From Chloroflexota bacterium (GTDB lineage Bacteria; Chloroflexota; Anaerolineae; Anaerolineales; Anaerolineaceae), in the NCBI GenBank assembly GCA_016838895.1, contig JAEKNU010000008.1, positions 48,400-112,399 on the forward strand: a stretch of DNA of 64,000 nt. Direction: 5' to 3'. A program made the translations under genes and the position numbers. The notes below the pieces were generated by a model that saw nothing but the letters and a program-made list of their open reading frames with translations, was not told the DNA's origin and ran no database searches. Of this stretch, positions 48,610 through 57,290 are shown piece after piece; position 1 is the first letter of the stretch; each line of letters opens with the position of its first letter.

Positions 48610-49188
48610 TTAAATATCAAGTTCTTTAGCCCATTGCCGGATCGCATCCCAATTACGATAATCACCTGGTTGGGCACGAATAATCGCCATGACAAAAATC
48701 ATCTGAAAAATATTCAACTTGCCCATATCCAGTTTTCCACCAAATAATGCAATAGACAAAGGCTTCACTTGCGGAGCCTGCTTCAAAATTGGTTTTACAT
48801 AATTTTCTGGTAAGGCATATTTTTCATTAATAGCCAATTTCTGTATGTTTGCCGGTTCTTTTGCCGTAAAGGGATCAATGTATACTGGAATACCGTTGAT
48901 CGTTTCAGTGCCATCTTTGGTTATAGAAATGGAAGTGCAAAAATATGCACATTTTTTTGCGGATAACACATTGCGATATTTGCGAATAAATTTCATTGCT
49001 CCTTTGTGCCATCCTAATATCATTGGTGCGCCAACAATAACACTATCGTATCCGGACATATCATTAATTTCTATAAAATCTTTTACGGTAACTGTGTTTC
49101 CTCTTTGAACCAATTCATCGGCAATAACCTGAGCAACCTCCGGCGTTGAACCCGCATTTGTCGTGAAAGCAATTAAGATATCACTCAT
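48610..49188 (-). CDS. Flavodoxin-domain protein
   Basis: A 192-residue protein with an FMN-binding flavodoxin N-terminus (LIAFTTNAGSTPEVAQVI, phosphate loop TTNAGST) and DSVIVGAPMILGWHKGAM, which resembles the HemG/menaquinone-dependent protoporphyrinogen oxidase group. The region after residue ~110 has no clear match to a known enzyme. A redox role is likely; the partner is unknown. It may be co-transcribed with the CoA-binding protein gene 28 bases upstream. Confidence 0.8.
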   Translation of the reverse strand: MSDILIAFTTNAGSTPEVAQVIADELVQRGNTVTVKDFIEINDMSGYDSVIVGAPMILGWHKGAMKFIRKYRNVLSAKKCAYFCTSISITKDGTETINGIPVYIDPFTAKEPANIQKLAINEKYALPENYVKPILKQAPQVKPLSIALFGGKLDMGKLNIFQMIFVMAIIRAQPGDYRNWDAIRQWAKELDI

Positions 49189-49216
49189 TTGTAATTAAAC
49201 CTCTTCAAAAAAATTC

Positions 49217-49663
49217 TTAATATGCACCAAATAATTTCGCGAAAAACTGGTGAAATTTATGATAAGAAGTAACCGGTTCCGCATACATCAATAAACATTT
49301 CCCTGTTATGGGTTTCACACCTAGTTCGTCGGCCACTTTGTTTGTTTCAATCCCATTGGCACCTTGCTGTAACCAAATATGTTTAATGCCAGATTGGGCA
49401 GAATCACGGATGGCTTGAACTGCGGCTTTTGGGGGCAAACTAATCACTACTGCAGAAACTTCATCTTTGATCTCTTCAATATTATTAACACATTTTTCAC
49501 CATCAATTTCATCTGCTTCAGGATGCACAAGCCTCACCTGATATCCACGCTGTTTCAATTCATTTGCCAATGTATTACCAAATTTCGAACAGGAGCGAGA
49601 AGCGCCAAACACAGCAATACTTTTCTGAGCTACAAATTCTTTTACTGACAATTCCATTTTCAT
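49217..49663 (-). CDS. CoA-binding domain protein
   Basis: A 148-residue Rossmann-fold protein of the CoA_binding_2 family (YccU-like). It has AVFGASRSCSKFGNTLANEL near residue 18, VRLVHPEADEIDG, AVVISLPPKAAVQAI and HIWLQQGA with a conserved Gln. Such proteins bind CoA or a related nucleotide; the cellular role is unknown. It lies between ychF (upstream on the same strand, with a terminator between) and the flavodoxin-like gene. Confidence 0.88.
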   Translation of the reverse strand: MKMELSVKEFVAQKSIAVFGASRSCSKFGNTLANELKQRGYQVRLVHPEADEIDGEKCVNNIEEIKDEVSAVVISLPPKAAVQAIRDSAQSGIKHIWLQQGANGIETNKVADELGVKPITGKCLLMYAEPVTSYHKFHQFFAKLFGAY

Positions 49664-49750
49664 CTGTCCTTTTGTTAAATAATTACCAAATTATTTTCCT
49701 TAATTCTACAATACATATACGGAATCAAGTAACATTCTGTTGCATTAACA

Positions 49751-49776
49751 AAAAAAAGCCCAATAAAAGGGCTTTT
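49751..49776 (-). terminator. Intrinsic terminator of ychF
   Basis: On the minus strand a stem AAAGCCC / GGGCTTT with a 7-base loop is followed by a T-run, 18 bases after the ychF stop. Confidence 0.85.
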
Positions 49777-49793
49777 CCAAACAATAGATTTTT

Positions 49794-50867
49794 TTATTTT
49801 ACATTGAAACGAATGTTGAGAATATCACCATCCTGCACTTTGTATTCCTTGCCTTCCAGACGCAATTTCCCTTTGTTCTTCGCCTCAGTTAAACTTCCCA
49901 GTTCGATCAGTTCTTCATTATGAATAACTTCTGCCCGGATAAAACCTTTCTGCAAATCAGAATGAATCACACCCGCTGCAACAGGTGCTGTAGCGCCTTT
50001 CTCAACGGTCCAGGCACGCACTTCATCCTCGCCAACAGTAAAGAATGACATCAATCCCAGTAGGTCATAGGATAGCTGAATCATTTTATTCAGGGTGGGT
50101 TCGGTAATGCCGTATTCCTCCATGAACATCGCTGCATCTTCTTCAGGTAATTGCGCAATATCCATTTCCAATTTACCCTGTAAAGCAATCACTTTGCTTT
50201 TGGCGTGTTCATACGTCACTTGAGGAGGTTCCTGCCCTTCATCGATATTAAGAATAATCAGCACAGGTTTCTGGCTTAAAAAGCCATACCCTGATAAATC
50301 TTTCTCTTCATCAGCGGTTAAATCTAAATCTCGTATTGATTTTTCTTCACTTAAGGCAGCTTGCAGCCGCTCAAACAGCTCAATCTCATGCTTGATCAGT
50401 CCCTTATCACGCCCTCCACCCTTACGGAATTCATCCTGTAAGCGTTCCTGTTTGCGTTCTACCATGATCAGATCATTAATGATGAATTCACCTTCCATGG
50501 TATCAATATCACGTTGAGCATTGATACTGCCTGCCTGATGGGGAATGTTGTCATCCTCAAAGCAGCGCACAACCAGTAATAAAGCACCCATTTGCGTTAA
50601 TTGATTTAATAGTGTGCCGGAAATACCTGCTTTACCGGCGCTGCCGTCTAAACCAGCGATATCTGCATAGGTTACTTTTGTATATATTGTTTTCTTTGGT
50701 TTAAACATCGCGGAAAGTACATCAACTCTGTTATCTGGCACATCCACAACTGCTGTATGTACTTCGATCTTTCCTGTAATCATACCGGTAGGTTGATCGC
50801 CACATGTAAGTGTATTAAATATTGTTGTTTTGCCGGATTGGGGTAATCCGATAATTCCTAATTGCAT
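49794..50867 (-). CDS. ychF: Ribosome-binding ATPase YchF
   Basis: A 357-residue Obg-family protein that prefers ATP. G1 is GLPQSGKTTIFN at the very N-terminus, the switch II region has ADIAGLDG, and the G4 position reads NIDEG instead of NKxD, as expected for YchF's altered base specificity. The C-terminal TGS domain has EDEVRAWTVEKGATA and GFIRAEVI. The start at 50867 (MQLGIIG) puts the P-loop at its usual place; the upstream extension overlaps the tRNA promoter. The Shine-Dalgarno match is weak (AAGGA, 11 bases away). Confidence 0.95.
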   Translation of the reverse strand: MQLGIIGLPQSGKTTIFNTLTCGDQPTGMITGKIEVHTAVVDVPDNRVDVLSAMFKPKKTIYTKVTYADIAGLDGSAGKAGISGTLLNQLTQMGALLLVVRCFEDDNIPHQAGSINAQRDIDTMEGEFIINDLIMVERKQERLQDEFRKGGGRDKGLIKHEIELFERLQAALSEEKSIRDLDLTADEEKDLSGYGFLSQKPVLIILNIDEGQEPPQVTYEHAKSKVIALQGKLEMDIAQLPEEDAAMFMEEYGITEPTLNKMIQLSYDLLGLMSFFTVGEDEVRAWTVEKGATAPVAAGVIHSDLQKGFIRAEVIHNEELIELGSLTEAKNKGKLRLEGKEYKVQDGDILNIRFNVK

Positions 50868-50881
50868 GAGATATAAAATCC

Positions 50882-50910
50882 TTGACCCTTCACAAGATAT
50901 TAGATATACT
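50882..50910 (+). promoter_or_regulatory. Promoter of tRNA-Leu
   Basis: TTGACC (50882-50887) and TATACT (50905-50910) have a 17-base spacer. The predicted start is near 50917, just 3 bases before the mature tRNA. Confidence 0.75.
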
Positions 50911-50919
50911 TGGTGCATC

Positions 50920-51001
50920 GCCGAAGTGGCGGAATTGGCAGACGCGCGCGACTCAAAATCGCGTTCCTACGGGAATGAGGGTTCGATTCCCTCCTTCGGC
51001 A
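50920..51001 (+). tRNA. tRNA-Leu (anticodon CAA)
   Basis: An 82-base tRNA with acceptor GCCGAAG / CTTCGGC and discriminator A. The anticodon stem is CGCGA / TCGCG with loop CTCAAAA (anticodon CAA at 50954-50956). It has a long class II variable arm (TTCCTACGGGAATG) and T arm GGGTTCGATTCCC. CCA is not encoded. It is divergent from ychF. Confidence 0.95.
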
Positions 51002-51031
51002 TCATTATAACATAGACAATTTTTGTCTCAG

Positions 51032-51072
51032 AGAAGCAATTCAGAAATAGCTGAAGCTGCTTCTTTTTTTTT
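51032..51072 (+). terminator. Intrinsic terminator / possible attenuator before the 51089 gene
   Basis: The arms AGAAGC and GCTTCT are extended by an inner TTCAG / CTGAA stem and followed by nine T. It ends tRNA-Leu transcription, but its T-run stops only 17 bases before the next ATG, leaving no room for a promoter after it. The gene at 51089 may therefore be controlled by read-through. A smaller hairpin (AGACAA / TTGTCT) precedes it. Confidence 0.8.
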
Positions 51073-51088
51073 CCTTTGAGGTTAAATT

Positions 51089-51724
51089 ATGAATCAATTT
51101 GCTGAATGGCTGGGTTATCTGGCTTCAATTCTTATCGCTGTATCTTTAATGATGCATTCGGTTTTACGTTTGCGCATTATTAATTTAATTGGTGCAATTG
51201 TTTTTACGATTTATGGGGTTTGGATTCAGGCTTATCCGGTTGCAATGGTCAATGGCTTTATCATTTTTATTGATCTGTATTTTTTATTGGAAATGCGCAA
51301 GAACAAAGAATACTTTCAACCGCTGCGGGTATACCCTACCAATACCTACCTGCGTCAATTTCTTGAATACTATGCGGATGATATCGCCAATTTCTTTCCA
51401 CATTTTTCATTTGACCAACAGCAAGATGAACGACAATACTATTTCATCCTACGGGATATGATTCCTGCAGGATTGGTTATTTTTACTGCCGATGAACAAG
51501 GACATCTATGGGCAGCCCTGGATTATGCCATCCCGGGTTATCGTGATTTTAAAACTGGGCGATATGTTTTCTCGCAGCATTCAAAACTGCTTAATATGTC
51601 CAACAAACAGGTAGTATTTACCACAACAGAATCAAATGAACATGCTCAATATTTAAAGAAAATTGGCTACGCCCCTGACCCATCCATGGGGTCGAACGTT
51701 TACCGATATCGAATAACAGGTTAA
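51089..51724 (+). CDS. Membrane protein: three-helix N-terminus plus GNAT-like C-terminus
   Basis: A 211-residue protein. Residues ~1-70 form three helices resembling a SemiSWEET/YgjV-like half (WLGYLASILIAVSLMMHSVLRLRIINLIGA given as the first helix pair). Residues ~85-210 are soluble and look like a degraded GNAT fold (GLVIFTADEQGHLWAALDYAIPGYRDF, ending YLKKIGYAPDP, a typical GNAT last strand); the acetyl-CoA loop is not evident. GAGG lies 7 bases before the ATG. Function unknown. Confidence 0.65.
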   Translation: MNQFAEWLGYLASILIAVSLMMHSVLRLRIINLIGAIVFTIYGVWIQAYPVAMVNGFIIFIDLYFLLEMRKNKEYFQPLRVYPTNTYLRQFLEYYADDIANFFPHFSFDQQQDERQYYFILRDMIPAGLVIFTADEQGHLWAALDYAIPGYRDFKTGRYVFSQHSKLLNMSNKQVVFTTTESNEHAQYLKKIGYAPDPSMGSNVYRYRITG

Positions 51725-51809
51725 TACTTACTTCCACTCCTCTCCATATTGATAAGTAGAGTGACATAAATCCAATAGATTATATCTACTAATAGTATGC
51801 ATATTTCAT

Positions 51810-51838
51810 TTGATATTGCAAATAATTTTGTATATATT
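51810..51838 (+). promoter_or_regulatory. Sigma-70-type promoter for the 31-residue microprotein
   Basis: TTGATA (51810-51815) and TATATT (51833-51838) have a 17-base spacer; the predicted start near 51845 gives a ~31-base leader with GGAGG before the ATG at 51876. Confidence 0.6.
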
Positions 51839-51875
51839 TTCAATACACTTTTTTAGAAAATCATGGAGGAGCAAC

Positions 51876-51971
51876 ATGAAACAACTCGCCAGGGCTTATG
51901 CTGAACTCGGCGTTACGGTTAAAATGTTTAGTGATCCGGATGAAGCAATTGAGTGGTTGGATAATTTGTAA
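51876..51971 (+). CDS. Putative 31-residue microprotein
   Basis: A short open frame of 31 codons with GGAGG 6 bases before its ATG and a good promoter upstream. It starts MKQLARAYAELGV and ends FSDPDEAIEWLDNL. The C-terminal pattern (F-x-D-x-x-E-A-x-x-W-L) is the one I know from the last helix of SpoIIAA/STAS-like small proteins. It could be a genuine microprotein or a remnant of such a domain. The surrounding ~345 bases contain no other gene. Its balanced amino acid use and strong expression signals argue against chance. Confidence 0.55.
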   Translation: MKQLARAYAELGVTVKMFSDPDEAIEWLDNL

Positions 51972-52032
51972 AATCGATATCCACACTTTTTTATGATAAA
52001 CAAAAATTCACAAGAAAATATATTTTTCCGAT

Positions 52033-52068
52033 CGTTCAAGTGAGCACATTCCAATGCTTGCTTGAACG
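52033..52068 (+). terminator. Hairpin after the microprotein gene
   Basis: The arms CGTTCAAG...AGCA and TGCT...CTTGAACG pair over 14 positions with two wobble pairs, followed by GTTTTAT. It is a likely terminator for the plus strand; the convergent GGDEF gene stop is 4 bases away. Confidence 0.55.
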
Positions 52069-52071
52069 GTT

Positions 52072-53751
52072 TTATGTAGAGATAATGACTTGATTTCTGC
52101 CTTTTTCTTTTGCCTGATACATTGCATCATCCGCTAAACCAAGCAAATCCTCTACTGTCGTATTCATTTTTTTTCTGGAAACAATACCAATACTGGCTGT
52201 GACTTGAATTTCATTTCCTTCATAGGTTACCGGTTTTTCCATGATTGAAGATCGAATCCGTTCAGCAACATTTTTCGCCTGTTCCAGGTCAGTTTCCGGT
52301 AATAAAATAACAAATTCTTCCCCACCATAGCGGCAAGCAATATCAATTTTGCGTATGGCTTTAGAAATTAATATACCCAGGTGGGATAGCACAAAATCAC
52401 CAGCCCGATGACCAAAATTATCATTGATTGACTTATAGTGATCAATATCCATCATCAGCAAGGAAAGCGGCAAATCAAACCGTGTAGCGCGCTCCACTTC
52501 CTGCTGTCCAATCTGATAAAAATGATGACGATTATATAGGCCAGTTAACGAATCAATTACTGCCAAATTGCGGAACTTTGCTTCGCTCTTACGTAATTGT
52601 TTTTCTGCCCATTTACGTTCCTGAATTTCAGCGTTTAATTTTTCGTTGATATCGTCGACCAACTCCACTTCAGACATGGCCATCTCAGTTTGATGTATGG
52701 CTTCCAATGCTTGCAAATTATCTGCATGTTGTTTTCGCAACCAGCTAAGTTGTACGGTATGATATTTTTTAAAATGCTGCAATGCATTTTTATATTTCTT
52801 TTTGTTTTCCAAATTTTGTGACAACAACAAATCCACTTTGCTCTGCAACTCGTGATGCTGATCCAGATAAGGTAATGCATGCATCTCTTTTAATGTGTCA
52901 ATATATGTTTTTTCATTGCCAGTGGCCTTATTCACCAAACATATGCCTAATAACGCCTGCAGATACGATTCTTCTAATTTCTGGCGCAGAGCATAGGAGG
53001 CCATCAAGGAAAAATTTAATTCAGCTTCGGTATACTTCTCAGTTGATATATTGAGTGTTCCCAACAGATCCAGGCTTTGTGCATAAATTAATGGATAGCG
53101 ATCCTGTTGAGATAATTCCATCGCTCGCGTGATCGTCTGTGAGGCTTTGTTGAACTCCCCGTCGGCCAAGCAAATTCGCCCATACAATAAGTAGGAATAT
53201 CCTAATTGTTCATCAAATTTATATTGTGTGCATAAATCAATGCTTTTGAGAATGTGTGCTCGCGCTGTATTTAAATCATGCCGCAATAATGCGATTTGAG
53301 TCAGAAATTGAATTGCTTCCACTTCAATTAGCTTGCTCTGATCATTGTTGGGGTACTGTAAAATCTGACAGAACAGCTCGTTTGCTTTTTCCATATTATT
53401 CAGTAAAAAGTAGACTTCTGCAATGATACGTGTGTTTTGTAATATGATCACTTCATTGTTAAGCATTTCTGCGATTTTCTGGCTATTTTGCGCCTGAGCC
53501 AAGGCCAGGCCCAACTTCTTCCACTGTAAATTTATTTTGCTCATCGCATGCAAACTATCGGCCATGCCAACCAAATACGGTTCCTGCAAAAATGGGCCAG
53601 AGACAGAGATATGGTATGCAATACTTGCCTTTTCATACGCTTCCAATGGATTCGTCTGATAGCTTTGCATAACACTTTGAATCAGATGGTTGGTTTTTTC
53701 AATCAACTGCTTTCGTTGTTGTAGTTTTTCATATTGTGACGCATCACTCAT
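52072..53751 (-). CDS. Diguanylate cyclase with N-terminal TPR-like repeats
   Basis: A 559-residue cytoplasmic protein without membrane segments. Residues ~10-345 are helical repeats of TPR type (ALAQAQNSQKIAEML, YSYLLYGRICLADGEFNKAS and similar). A coiled-coil linker spans ~345-385 (NEKLNAEIQERKWAEKQLRKSE). The GGDEF domain follows, with the active-site GGEEF in CRYGGEEFVILLPE and an RxxD inhibitory site (RKID) five residues before it. It should make c-di-GMP from two GTP, with product inhibition. Its neighbour at 53783 is a paralogue with the same architecture. Confidence 0.92.
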   Translation of the reverse strand: MSDASQYEKLQQRKQLIEKTNHLIQSVMQSYQTNPLEAYEKASIAYHISVSGPFLQEPYLVGMADSLHAMSKINLQWKKLGLALAQAQNSQKIAEMLNNEVIILQNTRIIAEVYFLLNNMEKANELFCQILQYPNNDQSKLIEVEAIQFLTQIALLRHDLNTARAHILKSIDLCTQYKFDEQLGYSYLLYGRICLADGEFNKASQTITRAMELSQQDRYPLIYAQSLDLLGTLNISTEKYTEAELNFSLMASYALRQKLEESYLQALLGICLVNKATGNEKTYIDTLKEMHALPYLDQHHELQSKVDLLLSQNLENKKKYKNALQHFKKYHTVQLSWLRKQHADNLQALEAIHQTEMAMSEVELVDDINEKLNAEIQERKWAEKQLRKSEAKFRNLAVIDSLTGLYNRHHFYQIGQQEVERATRFDLPLSLLMMDIDHYKSINDNFGHRAGDFVLSHLGILISKAIRKIDIACRYGGEEFVILLPETDLEQAKNVAERIRSSIMEKPVTYEGNEIQVTASIGIVSRKKMNTTVEDLLGLADDAMYQAKEKGRNQVIIST

Positions 53752-53782
53752 GTTGAAGTCCCTTTACCATCTGCCTAAATGA

Positions 53783-55477
53783 TCATTCATCTGCTGTTGT
53801 AGCAGCCAAACAAACCTGATCTCTGCCATTTTCTTTCGCCCTATATAATGCCTGGTCAGCTAAATCAAATAGCGTCTCCAGACGCTCGTAAGACAAACTG
53901 TTCACACTTACGCCGATGCTTACAGTAATATTGACCTGTCCCTTTGTGCACGGCATGCTGGATTGTTGAATAGTTTTACATAAGCGTTGTGCCAATATCA
54001 TAGCCTGATCAGCATTCGTTTGCGGTAGCAACACAATGAATTCCTCGCCACCATACCGTCCAATAACATCAATTTTTCGTAAGCTGCGCTTGCACAGGTT
54101 GGCCACAAAGGCTAACATCTCATCACCAATCAGATGACCATAACAATCGTTCACTGATTTAAAATGGTCCAGATCAATCATCATTACAGCCAGAGAATGA
54201 TCGTACCGTTTTGCACGTTCAAATTCAATTTCAGCCAAATTAAAGAAATGTCGCCGATTAAATAAACGAGTGAGCGGATCAAAAGATGCCATAGTGCGAT
54301 ATTGCTTCTCGCTTTTTCGTAATTCTTCTTCAACTTTTTTACGCTCAACGATTTCTTTTTCCAATGTCAAATTCTTGTTACGGGTTAATTCCGCCTCTCT
54401 TTTGGCGGAACGTGTGCGATATAAAACTTCAATGGTTTGTATTTTTTGGTGAGAATGCTTGTTAACCATTTTATTGGTAATATCGCTAAATTTCTTGAAA
54501 TGATCTAATGAGCGTTTATATTGATGGCTAAGTTCATATATCTCTGAAAGATTTCTGTGCACTTCTACAAGTAATTGATCTATTTTCAGTTCTTGTGCTT
54601 CCTCTAAACACCGTTTAAATAGATCCAGAGCAGGTTTGGTTTCGTAACGATATAGTAAAATTTCACCCAATCCCAAATTAGCCTTGATGCTGATATATTT
54701 CAACACCATTTTATTTGCAATCCGTTGACTATAGGTAAGATGCGATTTAGCAATATCAAATTCATTATTCTGTAAATGCATCATACCCAGGCGATAAAAC
54801 CCTTCTCCCTGAAGCACTTTATAATTGCCATCCATAGCAATATCCAAGGCTTCATAAATGGATTGAAATGCTTTTTCTGATTGATTTAGCATGCTATATG
54901 AATCTGCCAGATTTATGAGAGCTATGGCTTCATAGTCATCTTGGAAAAAAATTTTAAATATACTTCGTGCTTGCAAAATGGAATGAACACTTTGCCGATA
55001 ATTCCCCATTTGTAAATATGCTTTTCCAATATAAAGCAATATTTTACCTTCGGTCAATTCGTACATATTATTTTTGGTAATTTCCAATCCGCGGACCAGG
55101 TATTCAATCGCACTGTTGCGGTCATTGTAGATATCATAAATTAATCCCAGATGCGCGTAAATCTCAGCTTGTGGTAGTAGTTGATCCAAATCAATATAGT
55201 ATTGCATGCTTTCTTCGGCGTATTCAAGCGCTTGCTGCATATCCCCCAATAAATAGAAAAAATAGGATTGATTTAACAAGCTATCTGCCAATCCTTGTAT
55301 ATATGGTTCAGTTTGAAAGATTCCAGATATCGACAGTTCTTGAGCACGTATTGCGGATTCCAACCCTTTAAGTGGATCAACAAAATGTAAATGATATGCA
55401 GTCTCATTACATTGGTGAATTTCCTGAATGAGTTGTCGATCTGGTTTCTCTTGCTGATTTATAGTTTTTTCATTCAT
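53783..55477 (-). CDS. Diguanylate cyclase with N-terminal TPR-like repeats (paralogue)
   Basis: A 564-residue cytoplasmic protein with the same layout as the gene downstream: TPR-like repeats to ~residue 345 (EIYAHLGLIYDIYNDRNSAIEYL, GEGFYRLGMMHLQNNEFDIA as separate blocks), a charged coiled coil (TRNKNLTLEKEIVERKKVEE), then a GGDEF domain with GRYGGEEFIVLLPQ and an RKID inhibitory site. It lies 31 bases upstream of the 52072 gene on the same strand; probably a tandem duplication. The input may be a protein or peptide bound by the repeats. Confidence 0.92.
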   Translation of the reverse strand: MNEKTINQQEKPDRQLIQEIHQCNETAYHLHFVDPLKGLESAIRAQELSISGIFQTEPYIQGLADSLLNQSYFFYLLGDMQQALEYAEESMQYYIDLDQLLPQAEIYAHLGLIYDIYNDRNSAIEYLVRGLEITKNNMYELTEGKILLYIGKAYLQMGNYRQSVHSILQARSIFKIFFQDDYEAIALINLADSYSMLNQSEKAFQSIYEALDIAMDGNYKVLQGEGFYRLGMMHLQNNEFDIAKSHLTYSQRIANKMVLKYISIKANLGLGEILLYRYETKPALDLFKRCLEEAQELKIDQLLVEVHRNLSEIYELSHQYKRSLDHFKKFSDITNKMVNKHSHQKIQTIEVLYRTRSAKREAELTRNKNLTLEKEIVERKKVEEELRKSEKQYRTMASFDPLTRLFNRRHFFNLAEIEFERAKRYDHSLAVMMIDLDHFKSVNDCYGHLIGDEMLAFVANLCKRSLRKIDVIGRYGGEEFIVLLPQTNADQAMILAQRLCKTIQQSSMPCTKGQVNITVSIGVSVNSLSYERLETLFDLADQALYRAKENGRDQVCLAATTADE

Positions 55478-55658
55478 TACAACAACTTTCTATATCTATA
55501 AAAACTTATTTTACTGATCATCATACAGGATTCATAATAAAAAACAAATAAAGAAAATCAAAAAAATTTTACCAATTTATCGCTTCCTATTTTCCTTTCA
55601 TATCTCAGATTCCGTCATTTTTGCATTTCCAGAAATGGAGGGGGAATTCTGATTTTTT

Positions 55659-55687
55659 TTCAAAGTGTTACTGTCAACTGGTACAAT
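55659..55687 (+). promoter_or_regulatory. Candidate promoter of the HD hydrolase gene
   Basis: TTCAAA and TACAAT are spaced by 17 bases, ending 31 bases before the ATG at 55718. A second overlapping TACAAT (55687-55692) makes the exact box uncertain. Confidence 0.4.
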
Positions 55688-55717
55688 ACAATATCTTTTT
55701 TAAGATCCGGAGTGCAT

Positions 55718-56323
55718 ATGAATAAAACATCCCGCCTTGATCAGCAACTAGATTTTTTGCTCGAAATTGATAAGCTCAAACAAATATATCGTAGAAATAC
55801 CTTGGCAGATGGTACGCGCACTGAAAATACCGCAGAACATAGCTGGCATATAGCAATTCTAGCAGGGGTGCTGCAAGAATACAGTAATGATTCTGTAAAT
55901 TTGGAACGTGTTTTACTCATGCTGCTAATCCATGACATTGTTGAAATTGACGCTGGGGATACCTATGCCTATGATGAAAAAGGGTATCAGGACAAAGAAG
56001 ATCGCGAACATCTGGCTGCGGAACGAATTTTCTCCCTTTTGCCTGAGGATCAATACGCAAAATATAAAGAGATTTGGTTAGAATTTGAAGATGCGCAAAC
56101 CCCGGAATCTCGTTTTGCGAATGCCGCAGATCGCTTGATGCCTTTATTACATAATTATCTCAGTGGTGGAGCAATCTGGGTTGATAATAAAATCCGTAAA
56201 AGCCAGGTGTTAAAACGCCTGCAACCGATGAAAAATGGATCAGAGGAATTGTGGGGGGGCGCACTTGATATTCTGGATCGTGCAATTAATGCTGGCTATA
56301 TTATCAATGATGATCCACGGTAA
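55718..56323 (+). CDS. HD-domain hydrolase (YfbR-like nucleotidase family)
   Basis: A 201-residue metal-dependent phosphohydrolase. His ligands are in TAEHSWHIAIL near residue 40, and the HD motif is LIHDIVEIDAGD near residue 72, followed by the E-x2-A helix (REHLAAERIFSLLP) and a conserved Asp in NAADRLMPLL. Such proteins often dephosphorylate 5'-deoxynucleotides. The start at 55718 has GGAG 5 bases upstream; the in-frame GTG two codons earlier lies in that site. Its 3' end overlaps the convergent transporter gene by 20 bases. Confidence 0.9.
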   Translation: MNKTSRLDQQLDFLLEIDKLKQIYRRNTLADGTRTENTAEHSWHIAILAGVLQEYSNDSVNLERVLLMLLIHDIVEIDAGDTYAYDEKGYQDKEDREHLAAERIFSLLPEDQYAKYKEIWLEFEDAQTPESRFANAADRLMPLLHNYLSGGAIWVDNKIRKSQVLKRLQPMKNGSEELWGGALDILDRAINAGYIINDDPR

Positions 56324-57194
56324 TTATTTTTCCCCATCTCGTAACAATAATAACACCGATAACGGTTAAAACACCCCCGGCCATTGTGAACCAGGTGGGT
56401 AACTCAGCCAACCATACCCAGGCAATGAGCACAGCAATCACCGGTGTAAGATAATGAAAGCTGGAAGCTACTGATGCCGAAACCTGCCTCAATCCATAAT
56501 TCCATAAAAGGAAGGATGCAACAGTCGGAAATATGCCTAAATAAATAACAGAAGCAGTAGCCGAAAATGGCAAGTTAACCATAGCATCAATTAAGCCGGG
56601 TGATTTAAACAACAAAAATATGGTTCCTGAAACAACCGAATAAACAGTAAATTGCAGAACAGAGTATTTTTGATGAAAATGCTTTTGGAATACATTATAG
56701 ATACTGATGCATATTGCCGCACCAAAAATAAATAGCGCCCCAGGCTGCAATTGAAACGAGATCAAATCCCGAAAAGAGATTAATGCTACCCCACAAAATC
56801 CGATCAGACTGCCGATCCACCCCAATAGGCTGAGGTGTTCTTTGTAAAATATAGCTGCCAGAATCGAAACAATAATCGGTGATGCAGCAATAATCATACT
56901 GGCTGTACCTGCCAGAACCGTTTTCTCACCTTCAACCAAAGCCAATTGATAAATCGTAAATGCGATAATCCCTAACAATACCAGATAAGGCAAATCAGAT
57001 AATTTTGGCAGTCCAATTTTCTTCCAGAATGCAATACCGATTAATAAAATCGATGCAGTTAGAAAGCGAAACAGAGCAATATGTCCAACGGAATAATATT
57101 GCAATGCAAATCGAATTGCAGAAAACGCAGAAGCCCAGAAAATGGTCGCTCCAGCCAAAGCACCAATTGTTCTTAAATTGACATTATTTTTCAT
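56304..57194 (-). CDS. EamA-type DMT-superfamily transporter
   Basis: A 296-residue membrane protein with ten predicted helices in two EamA repeats (residues ~5-135 and ~145-290). It has ATIFWASAFSAIRFAL at the start, AGTASMIIAASPIIVSILAAIFYKE in repeat one and YLTPVIAVLIAWVWLAE in repeat two, the usual family blocks. It probably exports an amino acid, nucleotide or other metabolite; the substrate cannot be told. Confidence 0.92.
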   Translation of the reverse strand: MKNNVNLRTIGALAGATIFWASAFSAIRFALQYYSVGHIALFRFLTASILLIGIAFWKKIGLPKLSDLPYLVLLGIIAFTIYQLALVEGEKTVLAGTASMIIAASPIIVSILAAIFYKEHLSLLGWIGSLIGFCGVALISFRDLISFQLQPGALFIFGAAICISIYNVFQKHFHQKYSVLQFTVYSVVSGTIFLLFKSPGLIDAMVNLPFSATASVIYLGIFPTVASFLLWNYGLRQVSASVASSFHYLTPVIAVLIAWVWLAELPTWFTMAGGVLTVIGVIIVTRWGKIITVDHH

Positions 57195-57230
57195 GTGTTT
57201 TCACTATTATTAATTGATGCAAAATTGAAA

Positions 57231-57256
57231 CAGGCAGCCACTGGAGAAGCTGCCTG
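57231..57256 (-). terminator. Hairpin after the LysW-like gene
   Basis: The arms CAGGCAGC and GCTGCCTG flank a 10-base loop, followed on the minus strand by TTTCAATTTT. It lies between the LysW-like gene and the EamA transporter gene. Confidence 0.6.
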
Positions 57257-57290
57257 AAAACAAGCACCAAAAGAGTCCAAGATTTATGCT

